Source: Vallitalea okinawensis
Lineage (GTDB): Bacteria; Bacillota; Clostridia; Lachnospirales; PQDH01
Direction of reading: 5' to 3'
Assembly: GCF_002964605.1 (NCBI RefSeq)
Contig: NZ_PQDH01000001.1
Location: 868,001 to 932,000, forward strand
Length of the DNA: 64,000 bases
Below, piece by piece: positions 52,411 through 60,940 of the stretch (the first letter of the stretch is position 1; every line of letters begins with the position of its first letter). The notes below the pieces were generated by a model that was not told the origin of the DNA, ran no database searches, and worked only from the letters and a program-made list of their open reading frames with translations. The translations under genes and the position numbers were made by a program.

Positions 52411-53295
52411 ATGGATAAATGTACCTGCACTACAGTAAATAGCGAAAAATTTGCAATATATCATACTATTTATACAGATTCCAATATATTTTTGAGATTT
52501 GATTGGAACGAGCGCGTGAATGTATTTAAATCGAAGGTAAATAGCTATTTTGTTTTTTTAAAAGATAAATTAATTGGCGGATTTATATTATTAGATGATC
52601 AAGTAAGTTATCCTTTTATGTACCCACCATTTAACGACAGGATGTTATTTTGGAAAATCGTTTTGGACTTTGCTTATAAAACCTGTTCTAAAAATGAACT
52701 ATATTTAACTAATATATCCGATCTGGATGTTAATCTATTAAATAAACAATTTTCAGTAACGATTAAAATGACTCAACGAAGAATGCTTCGACCAACAGAA
52801 CAAAGCAATGTTGTTCTTTGTAAAAATTTCTATTTTGACGAACCAACCATAAAAGATATTCCTAATATTGTACAGACTGTTTTTGAAGCACATTCCTCTG
52901 GCTTTACCTCAAAATACAAAGCACCTGATAAATCGGAAATTGAGAAAGCAATTAATATGCGATTTCAAGCTTTTTTGCAGACTGAATCGTTGCACCTAAG
53001 TACAATTGTTAAAGATATTGATAATCATGACCTAGTAGGAGTATGTATTGCAGGGATATACCCTGACTCACCGAATAACTTTTCAACCATTCATCAAGTT
53101 TCTGTAATACCAGAATATCGTAGAAAAGGAATTGCAGAAGCTATGATGCTTAAAACAATAAACATTGCACACACGATCTCCCCTGTTATTACCTTAGGTG
53201 TTATGGTGGGAAATCCAGCAGAACAGTTATATACTAAACTTGGTTTTTCTTCTGGTCCAAGCTACAGTAATCTAACCTACACTTTTCAAGGATAA
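52411..53295 (+). CDS. GNAT-family acetyltransferase
   Basis: The 294-residue protein has an N-terminal domain of poorly conserved sequence and a C-terminal GNAT domain (about 140-290) whose acetyl-CoA loop is QVSVIPEYRRKGIAEAMMLKTI, followed by LGVMVGNPAEQLYTKLGFSSGP. The N-terminal half may be a second, degenerate GNAT fold, as in many two-domain enzymes. I start at the ATG at 52411; a GTG at 52399 lies too close to AGGCGG. Substrate unknown. It ends one base before the stop of the convergent HxlR gene. Confidence 0.85.
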   Translation: MDKCTCTTVNSEKFAIYHTIYTDSNIFLRFDWNERVNVFKSKVNSYFVFLKDKLIGGFILLDDQVSYPFMYPPFNDRMLFWKIVLDFAYKTCSKNELYLTNISDLDVNLLNKQFSVTIKMTQRRMLRPTEQSNVVLCKNFYFDEPTIKDIPNIVQTVFEAHSSGFTSKYKAPDKSEIEKAINMRFQAFLQTESLHLSTIVKDIDNHDLVGVCIAGIYPDSPNNFSTIHQVSVIPEYRRKGIAEAMMLKTINIAHTISPVITLGVMVGNPAEQLYTKLGFSSGPSYSNLTYTFQG

Positions 53296-53296
53296 T

Positions 53297-53629
53297 CTAC
53301 TTTATATCTTTACCCCAAGTGTGCATCAACTGCAGTATAGGCATAACTGTTTGTCCTCTTTCAGTCAGAGAATATTCTACTTTAGGAGGTACTTCATTGT
53401 ATTGCTTTCGAATTATTAAATTATCTTTTTCCAATTCTCTGAGTTGTTGACTCAACATTTTGTGAGCGATGCCAGGAAGCATCTTTCTTAACTGATTGTA
53501 TCGTAGTGTTCCATCTGTACCAAGGTGCCACAATATAACAGGCTTCCACTTCCCACCTATAATGGACATGGTTCTTTCGATGGAACAATCTAATTTTCCT
53601 TTTTCATTAACTTCTATTTTATCTTTCAT
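53297..53629 (-). CDS. HxlR-family transcriptional regulator
   Basis: The 110-residue winged-helix regulator has the signature C-S-I-E-R-T-M-S-I-I-G-G-K-W-K-P-V-I-L-W-H-L and GIAHKMLSQQLRELEKDNLI, then VEYSLTERGQTVMPIL. C15 corresponds to the conserved N-terminal cysteine of HxlR/YodB regulators that sense electrophiles or quinones; this role is a family feature. It diverges from a VOC-type protein across a perfect 12-bp inverted repeat and probably represses it. Confidence 0.93.
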   Translation of the reverse strand: MKDKIEVNEKGKLDCSIERTMSIIGGKWKPVILWHLGTDGTLRYNQLRKMLPGIAHKMLSQQLRELEKDNLIIRKQYNEVPPKVEYSLTERGQTVMPILQLMHTWGKDIK

Positions 53630-53646
53630 TTTCTCTGCTCCAACTA

Positions 53647-53675
53647 ACTTTTTAGTTAGTATATAACTAAAAAGT
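53647..53675. promoter_or_regulatory. HxlR operator
   Basis: ACTTTTTAGTTA and TAACTAAAAAGT form a perfect 12-bp inverted repeat around GTATA, between the divergent HxlR (53629) and VOC (53741) starts. The half-sites TTAGTTA/TAACTAA repeat at the left edge. Confidence 0.8.
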
Positions 53676-53740
53676 GCATACTAGTATTGTATTTCTTTTA
53701 ATGTTATACTTGCCTCATTAAAAATAAGGAGTGATTCTAT

Positions 53741-54229
53741 ATGTATCCTAGAACCTTTTCTCATATTGGATTATCTGTCCCTAACCTCGACGAAGCTGTT
53801 AAATTCTATAGTGAAGTAATGGGTTGGTATGTATTGATGGAACCAACAGAAATTACTAAAGATGATTCAGCTATTGGTATTATGTGCAACGACGTTTTCG
53901 GTGAGGATTGGGAAAGTTTCCGCATAGCCCATTTATCAACAGGTGATAAAATCGGTGTGGAGATCTTTGAATTCCCTCATAATGAAAAGCCAGAAAACCA
54001 TTTCGAGTATTGGAAAACTGGACTTTTCCATTTTTCTGTTCAAGATCCTGATATTGAAGGACTTGTTGCAAAGATCGTTGAACATGGTGGTAAACAAAGA
54101 ATGCCTATTCGTGAGTACTATCCTGGAGAGAAACCATTTAAAATGTGCTATGTTGAAGATCCCTTTGGTAACATCTTTGAAGTTTATAGCCACAGCTATG
54201 AGATGACATACTCTGCTGGTTCTTATTAA
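53741..54229 (+). CDS. VOC-superfamily (glyoxalase/dioxygenase fold) protein
   Basis: The 162-residue single-module-pair protein begins FSHIGLSVPNLDEAVKFYSEVMGW, with the first metal His, and has GLFHFSVQDPDIEGLVAKI (second His) and CYVEDPFGNIFEVYSHSYE (Glu). These are the ligands of lactoylglutathione-lyase-like and ring-cleaving VOC proteins. The HxlR regulator upstream suggests induction by an electrophile such as a quinone or aldehyde. AGGAG precedes the ATG. Confidence 0.88.
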   Translation: MYPRTFSHIGLSVPNLDEAVKFYSEVMGWYVLMEPTEITKDDSAIGIMCNDVFGEDWESFRIAHLSTGDKIGVEIFEFPHNEKPENHFEYWKTGLFHFSVQDPDIEGLVAKIVEHGGKQRMPIREYYPGEKPFKMCYVEDPFGNIFEVYSHSYEMTYSAGSY

Positions 54230-54596
54230 TATATTCTTCATTCCATTACATTTTATCATATTAAGTTACAAAACAAAACAATCCATAGATATAGACTATT
54301 TTTCTATGGATTGTTATATCATAATACTTTACAAAATTTATACTATAACTAATAAATAAATTTTACCTACAAAAAAAATCTGGCCTATTTCAGGGTTATC
54401 ACTAAATACATCAACGGCATTACAAAGTCTTTTAACTTGGTCGGTTACTTGTACAGGAACTTGGTCGGTTTTTGATAATTCCCTAACGCATCATGAATTG
54501 CCTGAAATTAAACAACTATATATATCAAATATGATATATATAGGATAATCTTTCTTTATTCACTACACTGATCATATCGTAGTTCTCACTATATGT
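54230..54596. other. Stretch with terminator and probable gene remnant
   Basis: A terminator follows the VOC gene at its left end. From about 54510 down to 54355 on the minus strand, ELSKTDQVPVQVTDQVKRLC and NAVDVFSDNPEIGQIFFVGK occur in one frame and IHDALGNYQKPTKFLYK in another; this looks like a decayed, frameshifted gene I do not recognise. Confidence 0.35.
54278..54314. terminator. Terminator after the VOC gene
   Basis: ACAATCCATAGA and TCTATGGATTGT form a 12-bp perfect stem with a 13-base loop, 48 bases after the stop; tails on both sides are T/A-rich. Confidence 0.75.
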
Positions 54597-54965
54597 TTAT
54601 CTGGAAAAGTAACGTGCAACTAAATAAGTTATTAGTATTATAGGGCTAAAGACTAACAAAGGTGTTATGTCTTGCTCTTTTATAGCAATACCTATGAAGT
54701 TAATAATCATTATGATTATTATAAAATTGATGAACACTCTCACTTTGGGTTTTACATGTTCGACAGCATAATTTTGAATTACCTCATCAGTTACCTCTTT
54801 CTTTTCTAAATATCTGATCAATTTACCAAAAACAAATATAAGTACCAGAAGCAAAAAATATGCTGGTAACATAAGATTGTACGTAGCCTCTGTAAAAATC
54901 GGTAATAATACACTTCCTACTAACACAATTATAAAATATATACGAAAAACTTTTAACATTTTCAT
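54597..54965 (-). CDS. Small membrane protein of unknown function
   Basis: The 122-residue protein has four predicted helices (about 7-27, 30-48, 76-95 and 101-118). The ATG at 54965 is six bases after AGGGGTG. No motif identifies a family. Another small membrane protein lies 70 bases upstream on the same strand, so the two may form an operon. Confidence 0.65.
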   Translation of the reverse strand: MKMLKVFRIYFIIVLVGSVLLPIFTEATYNLMLPAYFLLLVLIFVFGKLIRYLEKKEVTDEVIQNYAVEHVKPKVRVFINFIIIIMIINFIGIAIKEQDITPLLVFSPIILITYLVARYFSR

Positions 54966-55035
54966 TCTACTCACCCCTAATATTATTTCACATTACCAAG
55001 TAGATCAATGTGATTTTTTGAATAATTGCTACATC

Positions 55036-55224
55036 TTATTTCAAATATCTATTAATAGTCTTTATAATCCTTTTTCCAATAAAAACTACTCCGCAAACTA
55101 CAGCAAGTACATCAGTAATCTTATCTGGCAAAATAGATATTACTATAACACAAATAATCACTCCTAAAACTGTGTAACCAATATATTCAACTGTATATAT
55201 CAATTTGTTCCACCATTTACCCAC
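55036..55224 (-). CDS. Small membrane protein (62 aa)
   Basis: The frame starts at GTG, with GAGG about 12 bases upstream, and encodes one long or two short helices (TVLGVIICVIVISILPDKITDVLAVVCGVVFI) and a basic end KRIIKTINRYLK. A toxin-like or accessory membrane role is possible, but nothing proves it. It may be translated with the gene at 54597. Confidence 0.5.
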   Translation of the reverse strand: MGKWWNKLIYTVEYIGYTVLGVIICVIVISILPDKITDVLAVVCGVVFIGKRIIKTINRYLK

Positions 55225-55526
55225 TCACATCTTCATCCTCGCTCATATATTCTTAATCACTTAAGATTATACTTTGATCTTGATTTTACTCCAAAGGTAA
55301 TTTGTGGCAAGAGAATTACGTACTTGAAATTAATTATTAAATACTCTTAATATAAATAAGTAAGATCTATTTATATCCCCTAAATTAAAGCTACTTTTCT
55401 ATTCAACTTCACAAATTCCAAATTCATGTATATTGTGATATAATTTGTACAAATAGGTCACGAATTCAAACTCAATTTGAGCCCTAAAAATAACTATATT
55501 AATTTCAAAATAAGGAGTGTTAAAAA
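55225..55526. other. Intergenic stretch upstream of the membrane protein gene
   Basis: No gene is seen. TATAAT at 55439-55444 is a possible -10 for the gene at 55527. Confidence 0.5.
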
Positions 55527-56171
55527 GTGAATACAAAAGATATCATTAATAAGACTTTAGGTAGAATAGCATTAATAGTCGTACCATTATTCTTTGCATT
55601 ATCAGAACTTACTCATCCAATAACACAGGATACAATACTAGGAGAAATAAATAGCGCTAAGGATAACAGTCTGAAGTGGCTGATATCTCATTTATTTGTC
55701 CTTGTAGCTATCATCTTTTTACCTTTTTTAATCAATAAATTAATTTCTTACATAGATGAAAAGAAAATAAAAACAACAATACTAGGTGTGTTTTTATCAT
55801 ATGCTGGAATTATTGGTGTGACTGGTCTACTAGCCTATGACTTTATACTTTGGGATGCTTGGAAAGTAGGTAATAACGAGGTGATTGGAGAATTCTTAGA
55901 AATACTTAATTCATCTACTTTTGGTATATTATTTTTAAGCTATGGACCAATCTTATTCATACTGGGCTTTATTATACTTGTTTTATTGATGATGTCATCT
56001 GCTAACGTTAAAAGGTGGAAAACAGTTTTGGTTCTAATTGGACTTTTAATTTACGGGTTAGCCGGTCCATTGGTACCAGTTCCTAATGGTCATATATTAG
56101 TATGTATTGGTGCTTTAATTATGTTAACAGGATTAATTGGTGTTCTAAAAGAAGACTTTTCACAAAGCTAA
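55527..56171 (+). CDS. Six-helix membrane protein of unknown function
   Basis: The 214-residue protein has predicted helices at about 12-28, 50-70, 82-104, 130-155, 163-180 and 185-205, including LAGPLVPVPNGHILVCIGALIMLTG. Start is GTG, nine bases after AAGGAG. I know no family for it. It might be a small permease-like or DUF998-like protein. Single gene. Confidence 0.7.
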   Translation: MNTKDIINKTLGRIALIVVPLFFALSELTHPITQDTILGEINSAKDNSLKWLISHLFVLVAIIFLPFLINKLISYIDEKKIKTTILGVFLSYAGIIGVTGLLAYDFILWDAWKVGNNEVIGEFLEILNSSTFGILFLSYGPILFILGFIILVLLMMSSANVKRWKTVLVLIGLLIYGLAGPLVPVPNGHILVCIGALIMLTGLIGVLKEDFSQS

Positions 56172-56285
56172 AGTACCAAATCTCCATGTAGTTATAGTCA
56201 TGTTTTACAAAGTGAGTGGTTATACTACCTAAACCTTTTGGAATAAGATAAACTATAGAGTTAAATTATTTTTAGGAGGTATAAC

Positions 56286-56633
56286 ATGCAATATTCTTCT
56301 AGTATTAAGATTAATCTTTTAAAAGTTCATAGCAATGTAACCGTAGTTAACAGTTACATAAGTAATTATTTTGGTACTGAAATAAAGAAGTTTCTAAGTT
56401 CGGAAAATATTGCTTTCACTTTCACTAGAGATCACGTCGTTCCCTGCATTTGCTTTAACTTTCTTATAATCTCTCAAACAGAATATCTAGCACAAAATAT
56501 CTTAAATAATATTCTCAATCAGATATCCGATATACCTCACATGCCATTCAAAAAAGAAAACTATAATTTAGAAATACATGAAACAGAATCCTCAAATCTC
56601 CATATTGTATTCAAAATCAAGAAGATAAGCTAA
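56286..56633 (+). CDS. Hypothetical protein (115 aa)
   Basis: The protein has no signal peptide or helix of membrane type; the pattern of charged and hydrophobic residues suggests a small alpha/beta fold with an HVVPCICFNFLIIS strand pair. AGGAGG precedes the ATG and a terminator follows. No family recognised. Confidence 0.6.
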   Translation: MQYSSSIKINLLKVHSNVTVVNSYISNYFGTEIKKFLSSENIAFTFTRDHVVPCICFNFLIISQTEYLAQNILNNILNQISDIPHMPFKKENYNLEIHETESSNLHIVFKIKKIS

Positions 56634-56641
56634 ATGTGAAA

Positions 56642-56676
56642 AAAGAAATAGCTGGATTTAATCTAACTATTTCTTT
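56642..56676 (+). terminator. Terminator after the 115-aa protein gene
   Basis: AAAGAAATAG and CTATTTCTTT form a 10-bp stem with a 15-base loop, starting eight bases after the stop. Confidence 0.65.
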
Positions 56677-56716
56677 AGCTCTACGGTTTGAAGGTTTGTC
56701 AAATTCTATACAGTTT

Positions 56717-56749
56717 AAAAGACCCCAACATTCTTATGATGTTAGAGTC
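56717..56749 (-). terminator. Terminator of the HicA toxin operon
   Basis: GACTCTAACAT pairs with ATGTTGGGGTC (two wobbles) across seven bases and is followed by TTTT on the minus strand, just after the toxin stop. Confidence 0.82.
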
Positions 56750-56751
56750 CT

Positions 56752-56970
56752 TCATTTTGTACTGTTAAAATATTCTTCGGTTACTTTTAGCTGTCTTCTC
56801 AATATTTCTTCCCACAAATTCCGTGGTATTTCTTTTGACCCTCTTGATACTTTAGTTCTTTTTAACTCCCCATTAGACATTCGCTTTCTAAAAAAATAAT
56901 GATCCGTATTTTTATAGAGTTCCCAATTATCTCTTTCATAAAATCTTTTTAGTTCTTTCCACGTTGGCAT
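56752..56970 (-). CDS. HicA-like mRNA interferase toxin
   Basis: The 72-residue protein has the small dsRBD-like HicA shape: WKELKRFYERDNWELYKNTDHYFFRKRM with the active-site histidine in DHYFF, then RGSKEIPRNLWEEILRRQLKVTEEYF. HicA toxins cut mRNA independently of ribosomes. It follows its antitoxin by 15 bases, and GAGGGGAA precedes the ATG. Toxin-second order is the less common arrangement for hicAB but is usual for this subfamily with a long antitoxin. Confidence 0.85.
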   Translation of the reverse strand: MPTWKELKRFYERDNWELYKNTDHYFFRKRMSNGELKRTKVSRGSKEIPRNLWEEILRRQLKVTEEYFNSTK

Positions 56971-56985
56971 ACGATTCCCCTCAAT

Positions 56986-57405
56986 CTACTTTTCTTCTAA
57001 ATTAAGTAGTTCGCTAATTTTGTCTTTTTCATGGGCGTGGGCTAGTGTTTTGTATATATAGGGGAAATGTTCTCTTCTATTAGATGAGTGATAATACAGT
57101 GAGAATTCTTCTATATATTCTTCTGCATACTCTAATAAATCATCAATCAATTTTTCTTTTACTCCATCTTTCGTTTCATCATTTGCAACAAGATCAATTT
57201 CATTAATAGTCGCTGTATAACTCCCATCTTCTTCTGCAATAATGTGACCGGACATTGAATACTTAGATAATATTAAGTCCAATTGCTCAATTGAAAGAAC
57301 TGTAAATATATCTCTACTCCTTTTGACAAACGCTGGTTTCTTACGCATAACATCGTCTATGAAAGCTCCCCAATTTTTACGAACTTCTGTAGAACTTTGA
57401 ATCAT
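56986..57405 (-). CDS. Antitoxin with Phd-like N-terminus and HicB-like C-terminus
   Basis: The 139-residue protein starts SSTEVRKNWGAFIDDVMRKKPAFVKRSRD, which looks like a Phd/YefM DNA-binding N-terminus. It continues with GSYTATINEIDLVANDETKDGVKEKLIDDLLEYAEEYIEE, which matches the HicB-type antitoxin fold that blocks HicA, and ends in an acidic helical tail. This combination differs from classical HicB, whose DNA-binding part is C-terminal. AGGTGG precedes the ATG. It should repress its own promoter at 57433-57461. Confidence 0.8.
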   Translation of the reverse strand: MIQSSTEVRKNWGAFIDDVMRKKPAFVKRSRDIFTVLSIEQLDLILSKYSMSGHIIAEEDGSYTATINEIDLVANDETKDGVKEKLIDDLLEYAEEYIEEFSLYYHSSNRREHFPYIYKTLAHAHEKDKISELLNLEEK

Positions 57406-57432
57406 TTAGTACCACCTACCTATTCTACTTAT

Positions 57433-57461
57433 AGTATACACAACGTACACTTTGTACGCAA
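57433..57461 (-). promoter_or_regulatory. Autoregulated promoter of the HicA/antitoxin operon
   Basis: TTGCGT-17-TATACT on the minus strand, with the perfect inverted repeat CGTAC-ACTTT-GTACG (57444-57458) inside the spacer. An antitoxin bound here would block polymerase. Confidence 0.7.
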
Positions 57462-57585
57462 CCTATTATGCCCAATTTAACAATAATTTATAAAAGAATA
57501 GATGTTTTTATGCCAAAAGATAAATTATAGTCAACGACTTAAGGAACCCATCTAAATAAAATGATTTAGACGAGCTCTCTCTTAT

Positions 57586-59592
57586 TTAAGCTATTGTAAT
57601 AAGCAATTTGATACTACCATGTAGTGGTATATGACAAGCTGGAAGGGTATCAGTCACTTTAAATTCTCCTAGAACCTGACCAGTCTTTTGATTTGTAACC
57701 CTATAACTACTCTGATCATCCTGCTCTCCTATTAATTCAGATAACCTCCAACTCTCCTGAATACCTTCTGATTCCTCTCTCCAATTGACAATGGTTACTT
57801 CATGGGTTGTAGAATTAATTTTCTTCTCTAAAATATGTGGGTAAAGATTATTAAAGAGATCTCTTGGGACAGCTCCACTACTTTCTTTGTTGTAGTTCTT
57901 AAGAGCTTCTTTAATTATAATAAGTTTATCATCACTTAATTGGGAAAGATCATCCCCTAATAAAAAAGTACCGTTTAAGGCTTTGAAGAGATCGATAATT
58001 GTTTCTACTTCAAGGTTGTTGAAGCTTCCTCTTTCGTCCTTCTTATGACCAGCAATATAACCAGGTGTCCCTTCAGTTTCATCTCTGAGAATGATACAAT
58101 CTGGATCATTGACCCACCATTTCTTATTCATCCAATACCTCAAGATATTTTTCTTGAATGTGTTTCTTACACTTGACCACTTAGCCGTTATGTCATTACT
58201 GGTCCGATTGATATCGGCTATGTCAAGGGTTGGACCATATTGTCCTCCACAGGCTATCATGGTTACATCATTACCTATCCCCCTTCGAATAGCTTCCATA
58301 CCTAATCGTAAAGCCTCTGCCCGTGATACTGGATTCTTAAATTGAGCCTGTTCATAGATAGCTACAGCTCTTAAGAAATCTACCTTCACCACTTCAAATC
58401 CCCATTCCTTTGAGACTCTCTTAAATACATTAGTAATCCATTGATAAGCTTCTGGTATAGATGTATCTATGATATATCCATCAATATGACATCTGAATAC
58501 AATGGGTTTATCACTAGAATCATGCAATAACCACTCAGGATGATTCAGGTGTATCTCACTTCGTGGCTCTACCCAAAAGGGCGATAACCATAAACCTGGT
58601 TTTAGCCCATAAGACTTAATCTGATCTGCCATCCATTTCATACCGTTACTAAATTTATGATTAGCATACCAATCTCCCAATCGTTGTTCCCATCCCATAT
58701 CAATTAGCATCACTTCCAGCGGTAGATCGTACTGCTTTATTATTTCTGCATTTGCTAGTACTTTTTCTTGAGTGATGTTTTCATAAAAGAAGTACCAAGA
58801 GCACCAGCCTAGTTGAGGTAATTGCCTCCAATTTTTATCTAGACCTTGACTACTGATTTCGGCGTAGTGTTGTATAGCTTTAAAATCCTGTTCAAAGGAA
58901 ATCATAACTGACCCAAGGTTATACTCTTCGTCACTAGACAGAGTCATATTATCTAATGGAACATTTATTGACAGTGACTCAAAGTTTTTTTCATCTCTAG
59001 AACATATGAAGTTATGGCTAGAGAATTCCTGAGTTGGTTCAATAGAGCCAAGAAGTATGGATTGACCAGTGCTTTCTGATTTTAATACAGTGAGGTATTG
59101 GCTATTAATAGATACCTGATCTTGTTGACTATCAATATAGGTTATTTTACCTAACTCATCACCTTGTCCTATGACTTCTTTCAAATCATAATCAGGATCT
59201 TGGAATTTATAAATGGATACTGTATCATTTTTCCTTATACCATTTTTATACAGTATCCAGTCATCAATACCTTCTCCAAGTACCATTGTCTCATTAGCGA
59301 TACTGAGTGGTGATACTGATTGAATACATATATTCTTTTGGGATCTGTTAATAACGGTCATACTTAAATAGGCTATTGGATCTGTATGGTCTAACTTAAC
59401 TGAATAGTTGACTCTTACCCCGTCTTCCCACTCAAATGTGTAGGTATCACCATTATGTTCTACTAAATAGGCATTTGAACTGCATAACAATTTATTTGCT
59501 AAGTGAATAGAAAAGCTGAACCCTTGAAAACCATAACCATTATTAAGAAGCGTCATTCTATTATTGTCTATTAATCCATGTTGTAGACTCAA
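57586..59592 (-). CDS. GH36-type alpha-galactosidase
   Basis: The 668-residue GH36 enzyme has the catalytic TIM barrel at about 250-540: GWCSWYFFYENIT, MLIDMGWEQRLGDW, KPGLWLSPFWVEPRSE, nucleophile D405 in VVKVDFLRA, and acid/base D467 in RTSND. The N-terminal beta-sandwich and C-terminal domain are normal for the family. No signal peptide, so cytoplasmic. The start is a TTG with GGAGGT six bases upstream. An AraC regulator diverges with a 21-bp-spaced direct repeat between. Specificity might differ (galactosides versus related alpha-hexosides), but the residues fit an alpha-galactosidase-like enzyme. Confidence 0.9.
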   Translation of the reverse strand: MSLQHGLIDNNRMTLLNNGYGFQGFSFSIHLANKLLCSSNAYLVEHNGDTYTFEWEDGVRVNYSVKLDHTDPIAYLSMTVINRSQKNICIQSVSPLSIANETMVLGEGIDDWILYKNGIRKNDTVSIYKFQDPDYDLKEVIGQGDELGKITYIDSQQDQVSINSQYLTVLKSESTGQSILLGSIEPTQEFSSHNFICSRDEKNFESLSINVPLDNMTLSSDEEYNLGSVMISFEQDFKAIQHYAEISSQGLDKNWRQLPQLGWCSWYFFYENITQEKVLANAEIIKQYDLPLEVMLIDMGWEQRLGDWYANHKFSNGMKWMADQIKSYGLKPGLWLSPFWVEPRSEIHLNHPEWLLHDSSDKPIVFRCHIDGYIIDTSIPEAYQWITNVFKRVSKEWGFEVVKVDFLRAVAIYEQAQFKNPVSRAEALRLGMEAIRRGIGNDVTMIACGGQYGPTLDIADINRTSNDITAKWSSVRNTFKKNILRYWMNKKWWVNDPDCIILRDETEGTPGYIAGHKKDERGSFNNLEVETIIDLFKALNGTFLLGDDLSQLSDDKLIIIKEALKNYNKESSGAVPRDLFNNLYPHILEKKINSTTHEVTIVNWREESEGIQESWRLSELIGEQDDQSSYRVTNQKTGQVLGEFKVTDTLPACHIPLHGSIKLLITIA

Positions 59593-59676
59593 TGTACTAC
59601 CTCCAATATCATCATTATTGAGTAAACGGCCATTTATCTACCATCATTATAATAATGGAACAGGCGGTAATCAATT

Positions 59677-59709
59677 GTATAATGACTGATGAACATGGTA
59701 TAATGACTG
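59677..59709. repeat. Direct repeat, AraC-type operator
   Basis: GTATAATGACTG occurs at 59677-59688 and 59698-59709, start to start 21 bases (two helical turns), between GH36 (59592) and the AraC gene (59744). The repeats contain TATAAT, so promoter and operator overlap. Confidence 0.65.
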
Positions 59710-59743
59710 TTAATGACAGGTTTTTAGAGGGAGGTTCTTATTC

Positions 59744-60580
59744 GTGTTTAAATCTAATGAAACAACTATTATTGATATGCAATTTGATAAGATACTTTCC
59801 TCAGATTTGGATTTATACTTTAGTGGCAAGCAAGCTTGTCCTCCTAATCATTATAGAAGGGGCGTAAGAAACTACTATATTATTCACTACATTGTAAAAG
59901 GTAATGGTATCTATAAAGTCGATAATCAAACATATCAACTACATGAAAATCAAGGTTTTCTCATTACCCCCAATACGCTGACAGAATATAAGGCTAGTGA
60001 AGCTAACCCTTGGGAATACAATTGGGTTGCATTTAATGGAACTAAGGCTAAAGAGTTTTTAGATGACGTGGGATTGAATCAAGAAAATCCTGTCTTTACT
60101 TATGACAAAGATATGCAGTTGCATGATTGCATGAATGCTCTTTATGATAGCTTTAACAACTATAGATCCAACTCTTACCATAATAAAAGTCTTCTCTATC
60201 AATTTTTTTACCTTTTATCAGCTGGAAAGAAGCATAACCCAGAAGAAAAAAACTCAAAAGCTTATCAACAAGATTATATCGAGCAATCTATCCAATATAT
60301 CCATCAGAACTTTTCTAGGAAGTTGACCATTGATGAGGTAGCTCAATATGTTGGTATAAGTAGAAAGTATTTATATCAGTTATTTAGTACTCACCTGAAT
60401 ATATCACCACAGAAATATTTAATAGTGTATCGCTTAAATCATGCTTGTAATTTACTTGAAAAAACGTCTTTAACTATAACAGAAGTTGCAGACTCAGTTG
60501 GCTATAGTGATGGTTATTTATTTTCTCGCATGTTTAAGAAGTACATGAATCTATCACCTTCTAATTGGAGGAAGCATTAA
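59744..60580 (+). CDS. AraC-family regulator of the alpha-galactosidase gene
   Basis: The 278-residue protein has an N-terminal cupin-like sensor (about 20-110; RNYYIIHYIVKGNGIYKVDNQTYQLHENQGFLITPNTLTEY, as in MsmR/RafR) and a C-terminal AraC domain (SRKYLYQLFSTHLNISPQKY, ADSVGYSDGYLFSRMFKKYMNLSPSNW). GTG start, nine bases after GGGAGG. The sensor type commonly responds to melibiose or raffinose, in agreement with the divergent GH36 gene. Confidence 0.92.
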   Translation: MFKSNETTIIDMQFDKILSSDLDLYFSGKQACPPNHYRRGVRNYYIIHYIVKGNGIYKVDNQTYQLHENQGFLITPNTLTEYKASEANPWEYNWVAFNGTKAKEFLDDVGLNQENPVFTYDKDMQLHDCMNALYDSFNNYRSNSYHNKSLLYQFFYLLSAGKKHNPEEKNSKAYQQDYIEQSIQYIHQNFSRKLTIDEVAQYVGISRKYLYQLFSTHLNISPQKYLIVYRLNHACNLLEKTSLTITEVADSVGYSDGYLFSRMFKKYMNLSPSNWRKH

Positions 60581-60727
60581 ACAGAATTTAAAGAGCTTCA
60601 CAATTGAGGTATTAGAAAAATAATGTTATTCTATTATTATCTAGTTAATTATATAAGTGGATCTAGTCAGTATTAACTATTTTCAATAATAGCGTAATTA
60701 CATTTGAATAAGATAAGGGTGAAGTAA

Positions 60728-60892
60728 TTGAATAATAATAGCATCAATATAATCAGTATAGTATTAATTTCATTTTTAGTATTCATTGTTGCAGGTTCTA
60801 TTTTCAAAACCGATACACCAGTAACAGATTTTATGTTATCCGTAATTGCTGTAACTTATTTATATAATACTTTTTATAAAGATAAAAAATAA
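60728..60892 (+). CDS. Small membrane protein (54 aa)
   Basis: A TTG-initiated frame six bases after AAGGGTG encodes INIISIVLISFLVFIVAG, a short loop, DFMLSVIAVTYLYNTFY and a basic end KDKK, giving two helices. It lies between the AraC gene and a terminator. Function unknown; small size makes chance possible. Confidence 0.5.
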   Translation: MNNNSINIISIVLISFLVFIVAGSIFKTDTPVTDFMLSVIAVTYLYNTFYKDKK

Positions 60893-60917
60893 ATTCTAGT
60901 GCTCATTTAATCAATTA

Positions 60918-60940
60918 AAGACCTCTCAGTGAGAGGTCTT
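60918..60940. terminator. Bidirectional terminator
   Basis: AAGACCTCTC and GAGAGGTCTT form a 10-bp perfect stem with a three-base loop. The stop codon of the lipoprotein gene (60926) lies inside the stem. Confidence 0.75.

Noticed and set aside
53936-54259. A 107-codon minus-strand frame across the VOC gene
   Set aside because: It overlaps the VOC-family gene, which has metal ligands, start signal and a matching regulator.
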